Assembly (NCBI GenBank): GCA_021812285.1 | Contig: JAKAOH010000006.1 | Span: forward strand, 1-53,496 | Direction of reading: 5' to 3' | DNA length: 53,496 bases | Source: Acidobacteriota bacterium | Lineage (GTDB): Bacteria; Acidobacteriota; Terriglobia; Acidiferrales; UBA7541 | Shown here: piece by piece, positions 17,041 through 26,639 of the stretch | How the letters are laid out: each line of letters starts with the position of its first letter | How positions within the stretch are numbered: the first letter of the stretch is position 1 | Notes under the pieces: model-generated | Seen by the model: only the letters and a program-made list of their open reading frames with translations | What the model was told of the DNA's origin: nothing | Databases searched by the model: none | Translations under genes and position numbers: made by a program

Positions 17041-19152
17041 ATGACCGGTGTCGCCGCCAAGGATAAGCTCGCCGCATCCGCCGCAAGCGATTCCACTCCC
17101 ACTGCCGGCGCGAGCCTCGAAGCTCGCTTCCGCGAGACGCGATTCGGCTGGGCCGTGCTGGCCGTCGTGTGGCTGGTGAGCGCAGTCTATCTGTGGGTGA
17201 ACCTCCGCAACGGATTGATACCCTCGGACGCCGGGATGCTTGCCGAAATGGCGGATCGTGTTCTCCACGGTCAGGTGCCGTATCGGGATTTCATAGAAAA
17301 TTATACGGGCGGACTGACCTATTTTAATGCCCTCGCTTTCCGCCTCTTTGGCGAAAATTTCTTTAGCCTGCGCATTCCCCTCTTTTTGTTTTTCCTGGGC
17401 TGGGTCCCTTCCGTCTATTTCATTGCTCGGCGCTTTGCCGGTCCCGTCGCTGCGGCGGGCGCTACGCTGCTTTCGGTGGCTTGGAGCGTGCCGAATTATC
17501 CGGAAGCCATGCCCTCCTGGTACAACCTCTTTTTTGCCACCTGGGGCGTGCTCGCGCTCATCCGCTTCATCGAATCAGAGAAGAAACGCTGGCTGTGGAT
17601 CGCTGGTTTATGCGCGGGGCTCTCGTTCTTGGTGAAAATTTCGGGCCTGTATTTCATTGCGGCTGCGCTCCTATTTTTTGTGTTTTATGAGTTGAACCTT
17701 TCCCGGACTGCGCCGGAGGCAAAGCGCCCCGCTCTCGGCTACAAATTCCTTGCTTCTGCCGCTCTTCTGCTTTTCGCAAGCGTCGTTGTTGGCCTGATTC
17801 TCAAGAGGCCCACGTTTGGGGAAGCATTTTATTTCATTCTCCCGAACGTCTCGCTCGTCGCGCTCCTGCTAAGGAATCTCTGGCGCACGCCGTCCGGCGG
17901 AAACTGGTTGCGCTTGCGGCGTCTTTTTTCGACGGCGCTGCCATTCCTTGGCGCCGCGTTTGCGCCGGTCGCGATTTTTCTGGCGTACTACGCAAAGGCC
18001 GGCGCTCTAGGAGACTGGTATTCAGGTGTACTCCGCTCGAACCTGCACATTCTCTGGGCGGCGTGGAACTCTCCCTCGCTGTTGTTCTCCGTCGGGCTCA
18101 TCCCGATTCTCTTGATCCTCTGGTTGGCGTATTCTCGCGAATGCAATCGTGCGCGGTGGGTCCCGGTTTTTGCCTTCTGCTCCCTCGCGGCCCTCCTGAT
18201 CCTTGCTTGGCGGTTTTCGGCTGTTTACTGGGCGCTGGGACTGCCGCTCCCGGTCCTGATTCCGCTTCTCGCGTTGGCTCTCCCATTGTTCTTGCGCCGG
18301 AGCGCTCAAATCCCCCAGTCTAATCGTTTGGCCTTGTTTCTGCTCGTAGCCACTGCAATTGAGTGCGGCTTGGATCAGTTCCCGTTTTCCATTCCGATTT
18401 ACTTCTGTTACATCGCCCCGCTCGTCATCCTAGCCGTCCTCGCGCTGCTCTCAGCTTTCGGGAAGCCGAATCGTGTGACCGTTTTTGCACTCATCCTCTT
18501 CTACTTCTCCTATGCCGTTTGGCTTCACTCTCCAGCCTTCTTCACCACGATCAACCTGCCCGCGGATCGACCTTACACGCTTGCCCATGTGAAGCTTCCC
18601 GGTTTCGGTGGCATCCGGGGTTTGCCCAAGCAAGCATCTGAATACGAGCAGCTGATCCCGGCGGTTCTTGCCCACGCGCATGGCCCTTTTGTCTATTGCA
18701 CGCCTGATTGTCCCTCCGTGTACTTTCTTTCCCGGAAACGCAATCCCACCCGGACGATCTACGATTTCCTTGATCCGGATTATTTCGATCCCTTGGGCCG
18801 CACAAATCGGATCCTGCAAACCCTTACGGTCTACCACGTTCACGCGGCGGTGCTCGCGCCAATCGAGCAAGCCAATTCAGGTGTCGTTGCACCCTGCTTG
18901 CGGGCGGCGCTCGACGCCCGCTTTCCAAATTCGGCCACCGTTGGCAAGTTCGAAGTGAGGTGGAGAACGCCGGGCCATAAGCATCGGGGTTCAATAATTC
19001 GAGCAAGGGAAATCTCGGTGCACAGTGCCGGGACCGGGGTGCGATCCCCCGGCGAGCGGGCGCGGTCTGGCCGGCCACCAGCCGCTGGCTGCCAACAGCC
19101 ACAAGGTGGAGCGCCCGGAATACTCGAAGGGCACGCGACTAATTGTCGTTAA
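17041..19152 (+). CDS. Family-E GT-C-like membrane protein (glycosyltransferase 39-like), copy 1
   Basis: A 703-residue membrane protein. After the first helix comes SDAGMLAEMADRVLHGQVPYRDF, followed by ENYTGGLTYFNALAF; an acidic residue followed by an amphipathic helix and a PY-D motif is characteristic of GT39-like GT-C proteins. The soluble C-terminal region has YCTPDCPSVYFLSRKRNPTR, also seen in the second E gene. The last 45 or so residues after FEVRWR have no counterpart in copy 2 and look like read-through into intergenic sequence, so the ancestral stop may have been lost. The substrate is unknown. It is paired with family-A copy 2 in a module that was duplicated downstream. Confidence 0.68.
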   Translation: MTGVAAKDKLAASAASDSTPTAGASLEARFRETRFGWAVLAVVWLVSAVYLWVNLRNGLIPSDAGMLAEMADRVLHGQVPYRDFIENYTGGLTYFNALAFRLFGENFFSLRIPLFLFFLGWVPSVYFIARRFAGPVAAAGATLLSVAWSVPNYPEAMPSWYNLFFATWGVLALIRFIESEKKRWLWIAGLCAGLSFLVKISGLYFIAAALLFFVFYELNLSRTAPEAKRPALGYKFLASAALLLFASVVVGLILKRPTFGEAFYFILPNVSLVALLLRNLWRTPSGGNWLRLRRLFSTALPFLGAAFAPVAIFLAYYAKAGALGDWYSGVLRSNLHILWAAWNSPSLLFSVGLIPILLILWLAYSRECNRARWVPVFAFCSLAALLILAWRFSAVYWALGLPLPVLIPLLALALPLFLRRSAQIPQSNRLALFLLVATAIECGLDQFPFSIPIYFCYIAPLVILAVLALLSAFGKPNRVTVFALILFYFSYAVWLHSPAFFTTINLPADRPYTLAHVKLPGFGGIRGLPKQASEYEQLIPAVLAHAHGPFVYCTPDCPSVYFLSRKRNPTRTIYDFLDPDYFDPLGRTNRILQTLTVYHVHAAVLAPIEQANSGVVAPCLRAALDARFPNSATVGKFEVRWRTPGHKHRGSIIRAREISVHSAGTGVRSPGERARSGRPPAAGCQQPQGGAPGILEGHATNCR

Positions 19153-19225
19153 GCCGATTCGCGATGTTACGTGCTACCGTAATTCCGCCCTCATGAGGCA
19201 AAGGACAGCCGTCGCTAACGAGGTC

Positions 19226-20749
19226 ATGGGTTCCACTCTTACCAATTTACCGGAGGCAGCAGCCGAGGCCCGCACCGAAGGGTCGAAGCCGACGCCTTTT
19301 GTTCGCGGCGCCGAGTTCGCGCTTGTCCTCACAGCAGTGGCGGGCTTTCTCGATACACTTCGGTTTGCCGCCTACTACATCCCGCTTCCTTTCGCGGTGA
19401 ATTTCGAAGAAGGAAAGATTCTGAACGCGGGCTATCGGATCATTCACGGGTTGACGCCGTATCCGCCGGTGGGTCGGCCGCCGTATCTGGTGAACGTTTA
19501 CGGGCCGGTGTTTTATTACGTGGTGGCGCCGCTGGTGAAGTGGTTTGGGCTGAGTTTCACGGCGCCGCGGCTGCTGGTGCTGGCCTCGGGGCTGGCGGTG
19601 GCATTGCTGTTGGTGTTTCTGCTGCGGCACTGGACCGAGTCGTGGGTGATTGCGTTGGGCTTCGGTCTGTCGTTTCTGGCGGTGTCGCTGGTGCGGGACT
19701 GGGTCTACGTTCTGAGAGTCGAGTTGTTTGCGACGGCGCTATCGCTGGCCGGGCTGTACATTTTTGCGGTCAGGAAATCCCTGCTTTGGCCGGCGCTACT
19801 TTTCCTTGCGGCGCTTTTCACCAAAATCACCTTTCTGGCTGCGCCTGTGGCCGTCATTCTCTACCTGCTGCTCTTGGGCGAGCGCCGGCGCGCCTTGCGA
19901 TTCATCGGTTGGATGCTCCTATTCGGCCTATCGGGACTGGTGGCCCTGGGCGCGGGAACGCGGGGGTGGGCGCTGTTTCACATGTTCCTGACGCATCCCG
20001 ACCCGTATCACCTGAACTGGTATTTCGCGCGTATCTGGACTTTCGGCCGCTGGGATCTGGCGCTGGCGGCGGGTGCGATCGTGCTGTTGTCTCTTGATGT
20101 GCGCCGGCGCGACATTTCCCTTCCTTTGGTTTACTGCACGCTCGCCACGCTGATGACGCTGACGGTGGGCAAGTATGGCGGCGATTTCAACGAGTTGCTT
20201 GAGTGGCAGGCGGCGATGTGCCTTGCCGCGGGATGCGGCTACTCCGCGCTGCGGCGGTACTGGAGGCCCGATCCTGTTTTGGCTTTGATTCCTCTCGGTG
20301 TGGCGCTTGTGGTCGGTTTGGGGCTGGCCCAGAGCCCGCGACTCAGCCCTCTGCTGCGGGGCTGCCCCGCTGCTTATCGGTTCGCCGCCGAGCAGCCGGG
20401 ACAACTACTCACGACAAATTCCGGGGCAGCGGCGCTCTCAGGAAAGCAGATCTGGCTCTCGGACCTTTTCGAGTACGCCTCGCTGGGCCGCGCGGGCCGG
20501 CTCGATCAGAAACCGCTCGTGCGGATGGCGCGACGGAAATTTTTCGGTGCGATCTTAATCGGCGATACTCCTCGCAGCCTGCTTCGCGGGGAAACCGAAG
20601 CTGAGTCGCCGATGAAATTCTGGCCCGCACAGTTTGTCGCTGCATTGCTCCAAAATTACCACCCGGTCGCTCGCTTCTCGTGCATTTACGCCAACGTTGC
20701 CTACCTACCGAACGCACTGTCCGCGCCCTCCGAGAGTGCACATCCTTGA
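19226..20749 (+). CDS. Family-A GT-C-like multi-spanning membrane protein, copy 3 (mosaic)
   Basis: About 507 residues from ATG 19226; ATG 19193 is an alternative, and a still longer frame would overlap the E gene. The signature loop NFEEGKILNAGYRI and TPYPPVGRPPYLVN is almost that of copy 1. The middle section (LFTKITFLAAPVAVILYLLL) instead matches copy 2. The next stretch (GTRGWALFHMF) returns to copy 1, NWYFARIWTFGRWDLALAAGA is again copy-2-like, and TLMTLTVGKYGGD is copy-1-like. Such switching suggests gene conversion among the copies. The promoter geometry of copies 1 and 2 is not conserved here. Confidence 0.7.
   Translation: MGSTLTNLPEAAAEARTEGSKPTPFVRGAEFALVLTAVAGFLDTLRFAAYYIPLPFAVNFEEGKILNAGYRIIHGLTPYPPVGRPPYLVNVYGPVFYYVVAPLVKWFGLSFTAPRLLVLASGLAVALLLVFLLRHWTESWVIALGFGLSFLAVSLVRDWVYVLRVELFATALSLAGLYIFAVRKSLLWPALLFLAALFTKITFLAAPVAVILYLLLLGERRRALRFIGWMLLFGLSGLVALGAGTRGWALFHMFLTHPDPYHLNWYFARIWTFGRWDLALAAGAIVLLSLDVRRRDISLPLVYCTLATLMTLTVGKYGGDFNELLEWQAAMCLAAGCGYSALRRYWRPDPVLALIPLGVALVVGLGLAQSPRLSPLLRGCPAAYRFAAEQPGQLLTTNSGAAALSGKQIWLSDLFEYASLGRAGRLDQKPLVRMARRKFFGAILIGDTPRSLLRGETEAESPMKFWPAQFVAALLQNYHPVARFSCIYANVAYLPNALSAPSESAHP
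19502..19702 (+). repeat. Near-identical block shared by family-A copies 1 and 3 (second copy)
   Basis: Counterpart of 8834-9034, with about five differences in 201 bases. Third-position bases are conserved as well, so the identity is not explained by protein constraint alone. It points to a recent duplication or conversion tract. Confidence 0.85.
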
Positions 20750-21026
20750 TGTGCCGCCCAGCATGCCGTCCGAGTGATGTGCGGCCATGGACCGGGGGCG
20801 TGCCTCTCGCTCCGCCTTTCGGGTCTCGCGAGCCCCGCTCAGCTGTCACAATCCTATTCTTCCCAGAGCGGGTAAATCCTCGGCGTACCGGCTGCGCTTG
20901 CCGCTCGCCCCTCCCGTGCTGCCCTGAGGCGAAGTCTCGTGGAGCGCTCACATCCCTTTTGCTGGCGGCATGGTGGCTGGTATGGCTGTCGGCAAGGTGG
21001 CTTAGCGTCCGCCCATCGTAGATCCT

Positions 21027-23060
21027 ATGTCCGAGGCCGGCACGAACCTCGAAACGCAGTTCCGCGAGACACGACACGACCGTGTTGTGCTCGCGGCCGT
21101 TTGGGCCCTGTCTGCGGTCTACCTAGGCGTGCATCTGCGCCAAGGGTGGGCCGCGCTGGACGCGGGGCCCCTCGCTCAAATGGCAGAGAGGGTTCTGAGG
21201 GGACAGGTGCCCGACCGCGACTTCGTCGAGCTTTACACCGGGGGGCTTGACTATTTCAATGCGCTCGCGTTCCGGCTCCTTGGGGTCAATCTTTTCAGCC
21301 TGCGTGTTCCGTTGTTCCTGCTCTTCCTCGGCTGGGTGCCCTCGGTTTATCTCATTGCCCGGCGCTTTGCGGGGCCGGTTCCCGCGGCGGGCGTCACGCT
21401 GCTCTCGGTCGCCTGGAGCGTTCCAAACTATCCTGAGGCGCAGGCCTGTTGGTACAACCTGTTTTTCGCGACCTGGGGCACGTTGGGGCTTCTGCGGTAC
21501 CTTGAGACGAGCAAAAGTCGCTTCCTCTGGATTGCTGGCGTGTGCGCCGGGCTGTCCTTTCTTGTCAAGGTCGTGGCGTTGTACTTCGTCGCTGCCGCCC
21601 TGCTTTTTTTCATTGTCCGCGAGCTACGGCTTTCCGGAGGCAACCCGGGCGGCGCCAGGAGCGATGCACGTTTATATAGGATTTTCGTGACTACGGGGAT
21701 GCTGGCGTTTCTTGCGTGGCTCTTCGATCTGATATCGTGGGTACCCACGATCCCGGATTACGTCGATTTCTTCCTGCCCAGCGTCTGCTTGGTCGCAGTT
21801 CTATTGCGCGCGGTCTGGCAGGGAGGGTCAGCCCCGGGCCCCGTCCGGTTTCGGCGCCTACTAGGCATGGGGCTGCCGTTCTCTGCGGGGGCTCTCCTCC
21901 CGATCTCCTTCTTCTTGCTCTGGCTCGCGCACGAGCACGCCCTGGCCGCCTGGTTCACGGGAACGTTTGTCGCGCCAACGGCCCGGCTACTCTGGGTCTC
22001 CGGCCCTCCCGCGTCGCTCGTGACCTCCGCTGGGCTCATACCTCCGCTCATTGTGGCTCTCTTGGGTCTCAGTAGGCGGCCATCGTTTCCCCGTGCCTCC
22101 CGGCTTGCCTCAGCGGTGGGGCTTGCGTCGCTGCTCCTCGTAGCGCGCTGGTCCATCATGTCCTATGTGCTGATAGGGGTCTCCGCACCGTTCGTGGTTA
22201 TCGTTGTTGCCGCCGACGGCCTCGTCTCGCTGCGTGCGCCGTCTGACGACCGCCAGCAGTCGGTTTTCCTGATCCTCGCGGTCGCCGTACTGTGGGCGCT
22301 GGTGCAGTTTCCCGCGCCCAGCGCCATCTACTTCGATTACGCAGCGCCGCTCGTAGCGCTCGCCGTTTCGGCCGTCATTTCGTCACGCGGCGTGCGTGAC
22401 CGCTTCGTTGTCGGCTCGCTTCTTTCCTTTTATCTCATTTTTGCGGTTTGGCTGCGGCCCCCTGGTTACTGGTTCGAGATGCGGCAGAAGCCGCTGACCC
22501 GGGTGCGCCTTCAGACGCTGAGGACCCCTCGTGGGGGGGGGCTTCGCGTGGACGCGGGAGAGGCGGAGGAGTACGACAATTTGGTCAGGCTCATTCGGGC
22601 TCACGCGGATGGGGGGTACATCTACTGCGCACCCGACTGTCCGGCCGTGTATTTCCTAAGTGGCGAACAGAACCCGACGGGTTCCTTGAACGACTTCCTG
22701 GACCCGGACTTTACGAACGTTCAGGGGCGGACGGCGCGAATCTTGGGCACACTCTGGGATCACAGGGTTAGACTGGTGGTTCTCGAAAGACCGAGTCTAG
22801 GAGTTTCTGGGCCGATTCCGGCAAGCCTTCGTGCCGCGCTGGAAGCACGATTCCCACTCAGTGCAAGGGTTGGCGACTTTCAAGTTCGATGGGCGGCCGG
22901 CGGCAGGCCGGGGATTTTCGCTCCCGGAGCTGATCCGCCCCCTTGGTCTTCGGACGCCCTCAAGCCGCCGGTCGTCCCGTCGGCCTCCCCCCCAGCGCGC
23001 GCCATTGGCCATGCCCGCCTAAGAGAGGCTGGGGCGACCCAGCCGCGTGGCCGTATCTGA
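21027..23060 (+). CDS. Family-E GT-C-like membrane protein, copy 2
   Basis: A 677-residue paralogue of the gene at 17041. The first-loop motif is LDAGPLAQMAERVLRGQVPDRDF, then ELYTGGLDYFNALAFRLLG. The stretches GWVPSVYLIARRFAGPV and TLLSVAWSVPNYPEA are nearly the same in both copies. Two proline/arginine-rich segments near the C-terminus (FAPGADPPPWSSDALKPP and onward) are unlike copy 1 and are probably recent read-through. Base composition is more G/C-rich at third positions than copy 1. The 277-base gap upstream holds no further gene that could be supported. Its function is presumed to match copy 1, perhaps with a different sugar or acceptor. Confidence 0.68.
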   Translation: MSEAGTNLETQFRETRHDRVVLAAVWALSAVYLGVHLRQGWAALDAGPLAQMAERVLRGQVPDRDFVELYTGGLDYFNALAFRLLGVNLFSLRVPLFLLFLGWVPSVYLIARRFAGPVPAAGVTLLSVAWSVPNYPEAQACWYNLFFATWGTLGLLRYLETSKSRFLWIAGVCAGLSFLVKVVALYFVAAALLFFIVRELRLSGGNPGGARSDARLYRIFVTTGMLAFLAWLFDLISWVPTIPDYVDFFLPSVCLVAVLLRAVWQGGSAPGPVRFRRLLGMGLPFSAGALLPISFFLLWLAHEHALAAWFTGTFVAPTARLLWVSGPPASLVTSAGLIPPLIVALLGLSRRPSFPRASRLASAVGLASLLLVARWSIMSYVLIGVSAPFVVIVVAADGLVSLRAPSDDRQQSVFLILAVAVLWALVQFPAPSAIYFDYAAPLVALAVSAVISSRGVRDRFVVGSLLSFYLIFAVWLRPPGYWFEMRQKPLTRVRLQTLRTPRGGGLRVDAGEAEEYDNLVRLIRAHADGGYIYCAPDCPAVYFLSGEQNPTGSLNDFLDPDFTNVQGRTARILGTLWDHRVRLVVLERPSLGVSGPIPASLRAALEARFPLSARVGDFQVRWAAGGRPGIFAPGADPPPWSSDALKPPVVPSASPPARAIGHARLREAGATQPRGRI

Positions 23061-23174
23061 GGCGCACTATGGCCACGAAGAGCGGCCCTTAGTCCGAGCG
23101 CTGCATGTTACGGTAGCGAGGCGCTCTCCGGGTGCCGCAAAGCGGGGACGCAGGAGCCGAGCCTTAACTGATCC

Positions 23175-25514
23175 ATGCCTACACCCACCACAGAAAACGT
23201 CTTGCGTCCCGCAACACCAAGGACGACTGAGCCCGGGACGTACGCTCGCGGGGATGAGCAAACCACCGCGCTGAGGCGGTGGTATTTCGCGTTTTTCGTT
23301 GTTTCCGGCGCGTGCAGTTTGGTTTACGAAGTGGTATGGCTTCGGCTGGCCTCGGCCGATTTCGGAATCACGACCCCGATGGTCTCGATCGTATTGTCCG
23401 TGTTCATGGCGGGTCTTGGTTTGGGCAGCTGGCTCGGCGGGAGGCTCGCGAGACGCTGGAAGGCGAGCTCCGCTGCGCGGACCTTGCGCCGGTATGCCGC
23501 TCTCGAGTTGCTCATTGGCCTTTCGGGCGTGCTCGTTGTGCCGATGCTTTCCTGGGGCAGACTGGTTTCCGAACGGATCCAGGACGCGGCGAACCTCGGG
23601 TCCTTGGGCTTGTACGCCGTCGCCGGGGCTCTCGTCACAGTCGCGTTGCTCCCTTGGTGCACGTGCATGGGCGCGACGATCCCCTTCATGATGTCGGCGA
23701 TGAAAAAGAGTCTCGGAGGCGAAGCCGGACGATCATTCAGCTTTCTCTACGTGGCAAACGTATTAGGGGCTGTGTTGGGAACCCTGGTTCCTGCGTTCAT
23801 TTTGTTCGAGCTTTTCGGGTTCGAACGAACACTGCTCGGTACCGCGCTCACGAATGGCATCCTTGCGATCTCGGTGGCGGCGTTGAGCTTGGGAAAGAGA
23901 GTGCAAGAGGCCCGCATGACGCTGGAAGCCGGACCGACCGGCCCGGTGCGCTCGCAGGCTGACCTGGGGAGCAAAAGCCTGCTGCTCTGGCTGCTCTTTC
24001 TGACGGGCTTCGCCAGCATGGCTCTGGAGGTCATCTGGATCCGGCAATTTACGCCGTATCTAGGAACTTTCGTTTATGCATTTGCGCTGATTCTCGCGAT
24101 CTATCTGGTCGCAACCTTTCTCGGAGCGCGAAGCTATCGCGCGTGGAACCGCTCGCGGTCCCCGCTTCGGGGCGTGGGAGCGTGGGCAATTGTGGGTTCG
24201 TGCGCACTGATACCGCTTGTCACCGCCAACCCACGCATGAGGCTGCAAATGGTCTCGCTTTTGCCCTTTCTTTCGGGAATCCCTCGCGTCCTTTTGGGGG
24301 TGGCTCCGTTCAGTGGCGTCGTTGGATTCATTACGCCCATGTTGGTGGACGACTGGGGCGCCGGCGACCCCGCGCGCGGAGGGAAGGCCTACGGTGTGAA
24401 TGTGCTAGGTTGCATCCTAGGACCACTTTTCGCCGCTTTCTGCTTGTTGCCCTGGTTGGGTGTTGAAGGGGGAACAATGCTGCTGGCTGCAGCGCTCTTG
24501 GCGGCGGGCCTTTTGGCAACGCTAGGGCCGCACCGACTCGGCGTAAGGGGAAAGCGAAGCATCCGCGGGCTTCTTCTCTGGGGCGGTGCCGCTACGCTGG
24601 TTTTGGTGGCAACCAGCCGGGCGCAAGCCTATCAGGATATCTACCGACATCGGGCGGTAAAGAGAGATTACGTAGCGACGGTGATTGCAACAGGCACGGG
24701 CATGCGGAAGAAGCTATTGGTCAACGGCATCGGGATCACCCACCTCACGCCGCTCACGAAGATGATGGCCCATTTGCCGCTTGCGTTCCTTTCCCGCCGG
24801 CCGCGAAACGGCCTCGTCATTTGCTTCGGAATGGGTACAACCTTCCGGTCTATGCTGTCATGGAGGATTCCGACGACCGGCGTGGATTTGGTTCCGAGCG
24901 TGCCCAAACTATTTGGCTATTATTTTTCCGACGCCTCGGAACTGATGAAGTCACCGCTGGCCCACGTGGTGATTGACGACGGACGCAGGTTCCTCGAACG
25001 AACCAAAGGGCGCTACGACGTCATCGTGATCGATCCGCCGCCTCCCGTTCAGGCGGCAGGGTCAAGTTTGCTCTACTCGAGGCAGTTCTATGCCATCGCC
25101 AAGAAGCGCCTGCGCCCGGGCGGGATCCTTGCACAGTGGCTGCCGTCAGGAGATGCGGCCACCCAAGCATCGGTGGCCAAAGCCATAAGTGAATCGTTTC
25201 CCTACGTGCGGGTCTTCGGTTCAATTGAGGGGTGGGGATATCATTTCCTCGCGAGCGAACAGCCGATTCCAGATACGCCCGCCTCTCAGCTTGCTGCGAA
25301 AATGCCGCCAGCCGCCGTTGCCGACATGCTCGAGTGGGGGCCGTATCACACGGCCCAGCAGCAGATCCAGGCGTTTCTTTCCCGTGAGATCCCCATAAGC
25401 TCACTGATCGCGAAAAATCCATCCGTGCCGGCGCTCTCCGACAACCGTCCAGTGAACGAGTACTTTCTGCTCCGGGACGTGCTGCCCCATTCTTGGATGG
25501 GAGGTATGCCGTAA
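23175..25514 (+). CDS. Spermidine-synthase-like protein fused to an N-terminal multi-spanning membrane domain
   Basis: A 779-residue fusion. Residues about 35-490 carry many hydrophobic helices, with VVSGACSLVYEVVWLRL and GLGLGSWLGGRLARR, the hallmark of the fused MFS/spermidine-synthase family. The C-terminal domain (about 500-760) resembles the spermidine synthase Rossmann fold: KRDYVATVIATG, a degenerate SAM-site strand (LVICFGMGTT), VVIDDGRRFLERT and YDVIVIDPPPP, the last two being the usual acidic and DxP motifs. Such fusions are widespread and their biochemical role is not settled, so polyamine synthesis should not be assumed. The gene closes the membrane-protein array. Confidence 0.82.
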   Translation: MPTPTTENVLRPATPRTTEPGTYARGDEQTTALRRWYFAFFVVSGACSLVYEVVWLRLASADFGITTPMVSIVLSVFMAGLGLGSWLGGRLARRWKASSAARTLRRYAALELLIGLSGVLVVPMLSWGRLVSERIQDAANLGSLGLYAVAGALVTVALLPWCTCMGATIPFMMSAMKKSLGGEAGRSFSFLYVANVLGAVLGTLVPAFILFELFGFERTLLGTALTNGILAISVAALSLGKRVQEARMTLEAGPTGPVRSQADLGSKSLLLWLLFLTGFASMALEVIWIRQFTPYLGTFVYAFALILAIYLVATFLGARSYRAWNRSRSPLRGVGAWAIVGSCALIPLVTANPRMRLQMVSLLPFLSGIPRVLLGVAPFSGVVGFITPMLVDDWGAGDPARGGKAYGVNVLGCILGPLFAAFCLLPWLGVEGGTMLLAAALLAAGLLATLGPHRLGVRGKRSIRGLLLWGGAATLVLVATSRAQAYQDIYRHRAVKRDYVATVIATGTGMRKKLLVNGIGITHLTPLTKMMAHLPLAFLSRRPRNGLVICFGMGTTFRSMLSWRIPTTGVDLVPSVPKLFGYYFSDASELMKSPLAHVVIDDGRRFLERTKGRYDVIVIDPPPPVQAAGSSLLYSRQFYAIAKKRLRPGGILAQWLPSGDAATQASVAKAISESFPYVRVFGSIEGWGYHFLASEQPIPDTPASQLAAKMPPAAVADMLEWGPYHTAQQQIQAFLSREIPISSLIAKNPSVPALSDNRPVNEYFLLRDVLPHSWMGGMP

Positions 25515-25711
25515 GACCGCACGATGTTCCATAGGCCTATCGAGCCCGTTGCCATCTCGGTGCACACGAATAGAAGAACGATTGACGGGGCAACCTCTGA
25601 GCCGTATAAACCACGGGTAGAGCCAAAACGGAACAAGCTGGAACGAAACTAGCCGAAAACCGGCACAATTTTGGTGCGAGTTTGGCATAGCCCGGGAGAT
25701 GGCGCGAATCC

Positions 25712-26572
25712 ATGGCGTTACGGGAAAAAACGGATCTGGGAGTGAAGGCGGCGGCGAGCGCCAGTCCGGCGGATGAGTTTGCGCCGGCTCGCGCCGGAGC
25801 GAAGCGCATGGGCACGCACAAGATCGTCGTCGTGATGCCGGCGTACAACGCGGCGAAAACGCTGCGAATCACCTACCGCGATATACCGCACCAGCACGTG
25901 GACGGCATCATTCTGGTGGACGACGGCTCGACCGACGAGACGCTGGCCATCGCGCGCGAGCTGAACCTGAGCGTCTTCGTCCACGCGCGCAATTTCGGCT
26001 ACGGCGCGAATCAAAAGACCTGCTACACCGAGGCGCTGAAGGAAGGCGCCGACATCATCGTGATGCTCCACCCGGATTATCAATACGATCCGACGCTGCT
26101 GCCGGAAATCGTCCGGCCGATCGAAGCCGGCGAGGCGGATATGGTGCTGGGCTCGCGGTTTTTGATGGGCAGCGTGATGAAGCAGGGCATGCCGTGGTGG
26201 AAATACGTGAGCAACCGCTTCCTGACCAAGGTGGAAAATCTGATCCTCGGCTGGAATCTTTCCGAATATCACACCGGCTACCGCGCCTACAGCCGGCAGG
26301 CGCTCGAAGAGCTACCGTTTCTGCTGAATTCCGACAAATTCGTTTTCGATCAGGAAATCCTGGTGCAGGCGGCCGAGCGCGGTTTCCGCGTGAGGGAAGT
26401 GCCCGTGCCGACGAAATATTTTCCCGAAGCGTCGTCGGCGAGTTTCGTCGCGAGCTCCATTTACGGGCTGAGCATCCTGCTGCTGCTCGGGCGATTCCTG
26501 TTGCACCGGTCGGGCCTCGTGAAGCAGAAACAGTTCGAAAGTTTCCGCGCGCGATATCGGCGGCTGGAATAG
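25712..26572 (+). CDS. GT2 family glycosyltransferase (polyprenyl-phosphate sugar synthase-like)
   Basis: A 286-residue GT-A enzyme. VVVMPAYNAAKTL (starting near residue 38), ILVDDGSTDET and the metal-binding MLHPDYQYDP stretch are visible, followed by VLGSRFLMGS and a C-terminal hydrophobic segment (SIYGLSILLLLGRFLL). It probably transfers a sugar from a nucleotide sugar to a polyprenyl-phosphate or glycan acceptor. ATG 25712 follows a GGGAGATG stretch 12 bases upstream. ATG 25808, with GGAGCG ahead, would give a protein starting just before the first beta strand and is a realistic alternative. It sits at the head of the dTDP-rhamnose gene run, 67 bases before rfbA. Confidence 0.85.
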   Translation: MALREKTDLGVKAAASASPADEFAPARAGAKRMGTHKIVVVMPAYNAAKTLRITYRDIPHQHVDGIILVDDGSTDETLAIARELNLSVFVHARNFGYGANQKTCYTEALKEGADIIVMLHPDYQYDPTLLPEIVRPIEAGEADMVLGSRFLMGSVMKQGMPWWKYVSNRFLTKVENLILGWNLSEYHTGYRAYSRQALEELPFLLNSDKFVFDQEILVQAAERGFRVREVPVPTKYFPEASSASFVASSIYGLSILLLLGRFLLHRSGLVKQKQFESFRARYRRLE

Positions 26573-26639
26573 ACTTCAGGAACCGGCAGCGGGAACGACG
26601 GCCGGCCGAATTTCGACAGATCCAAGGGAAAGGAACTCG

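Noticed and set aside
20750-21026. Possible small gene or promoter between family-A copy 3 and family-E copy 2
   Set aside because: A TATTCT element (20855-20860) lacks a -35 at useful spacing, and the open frame there has no ribosome site and runs into the E gene out of frame.
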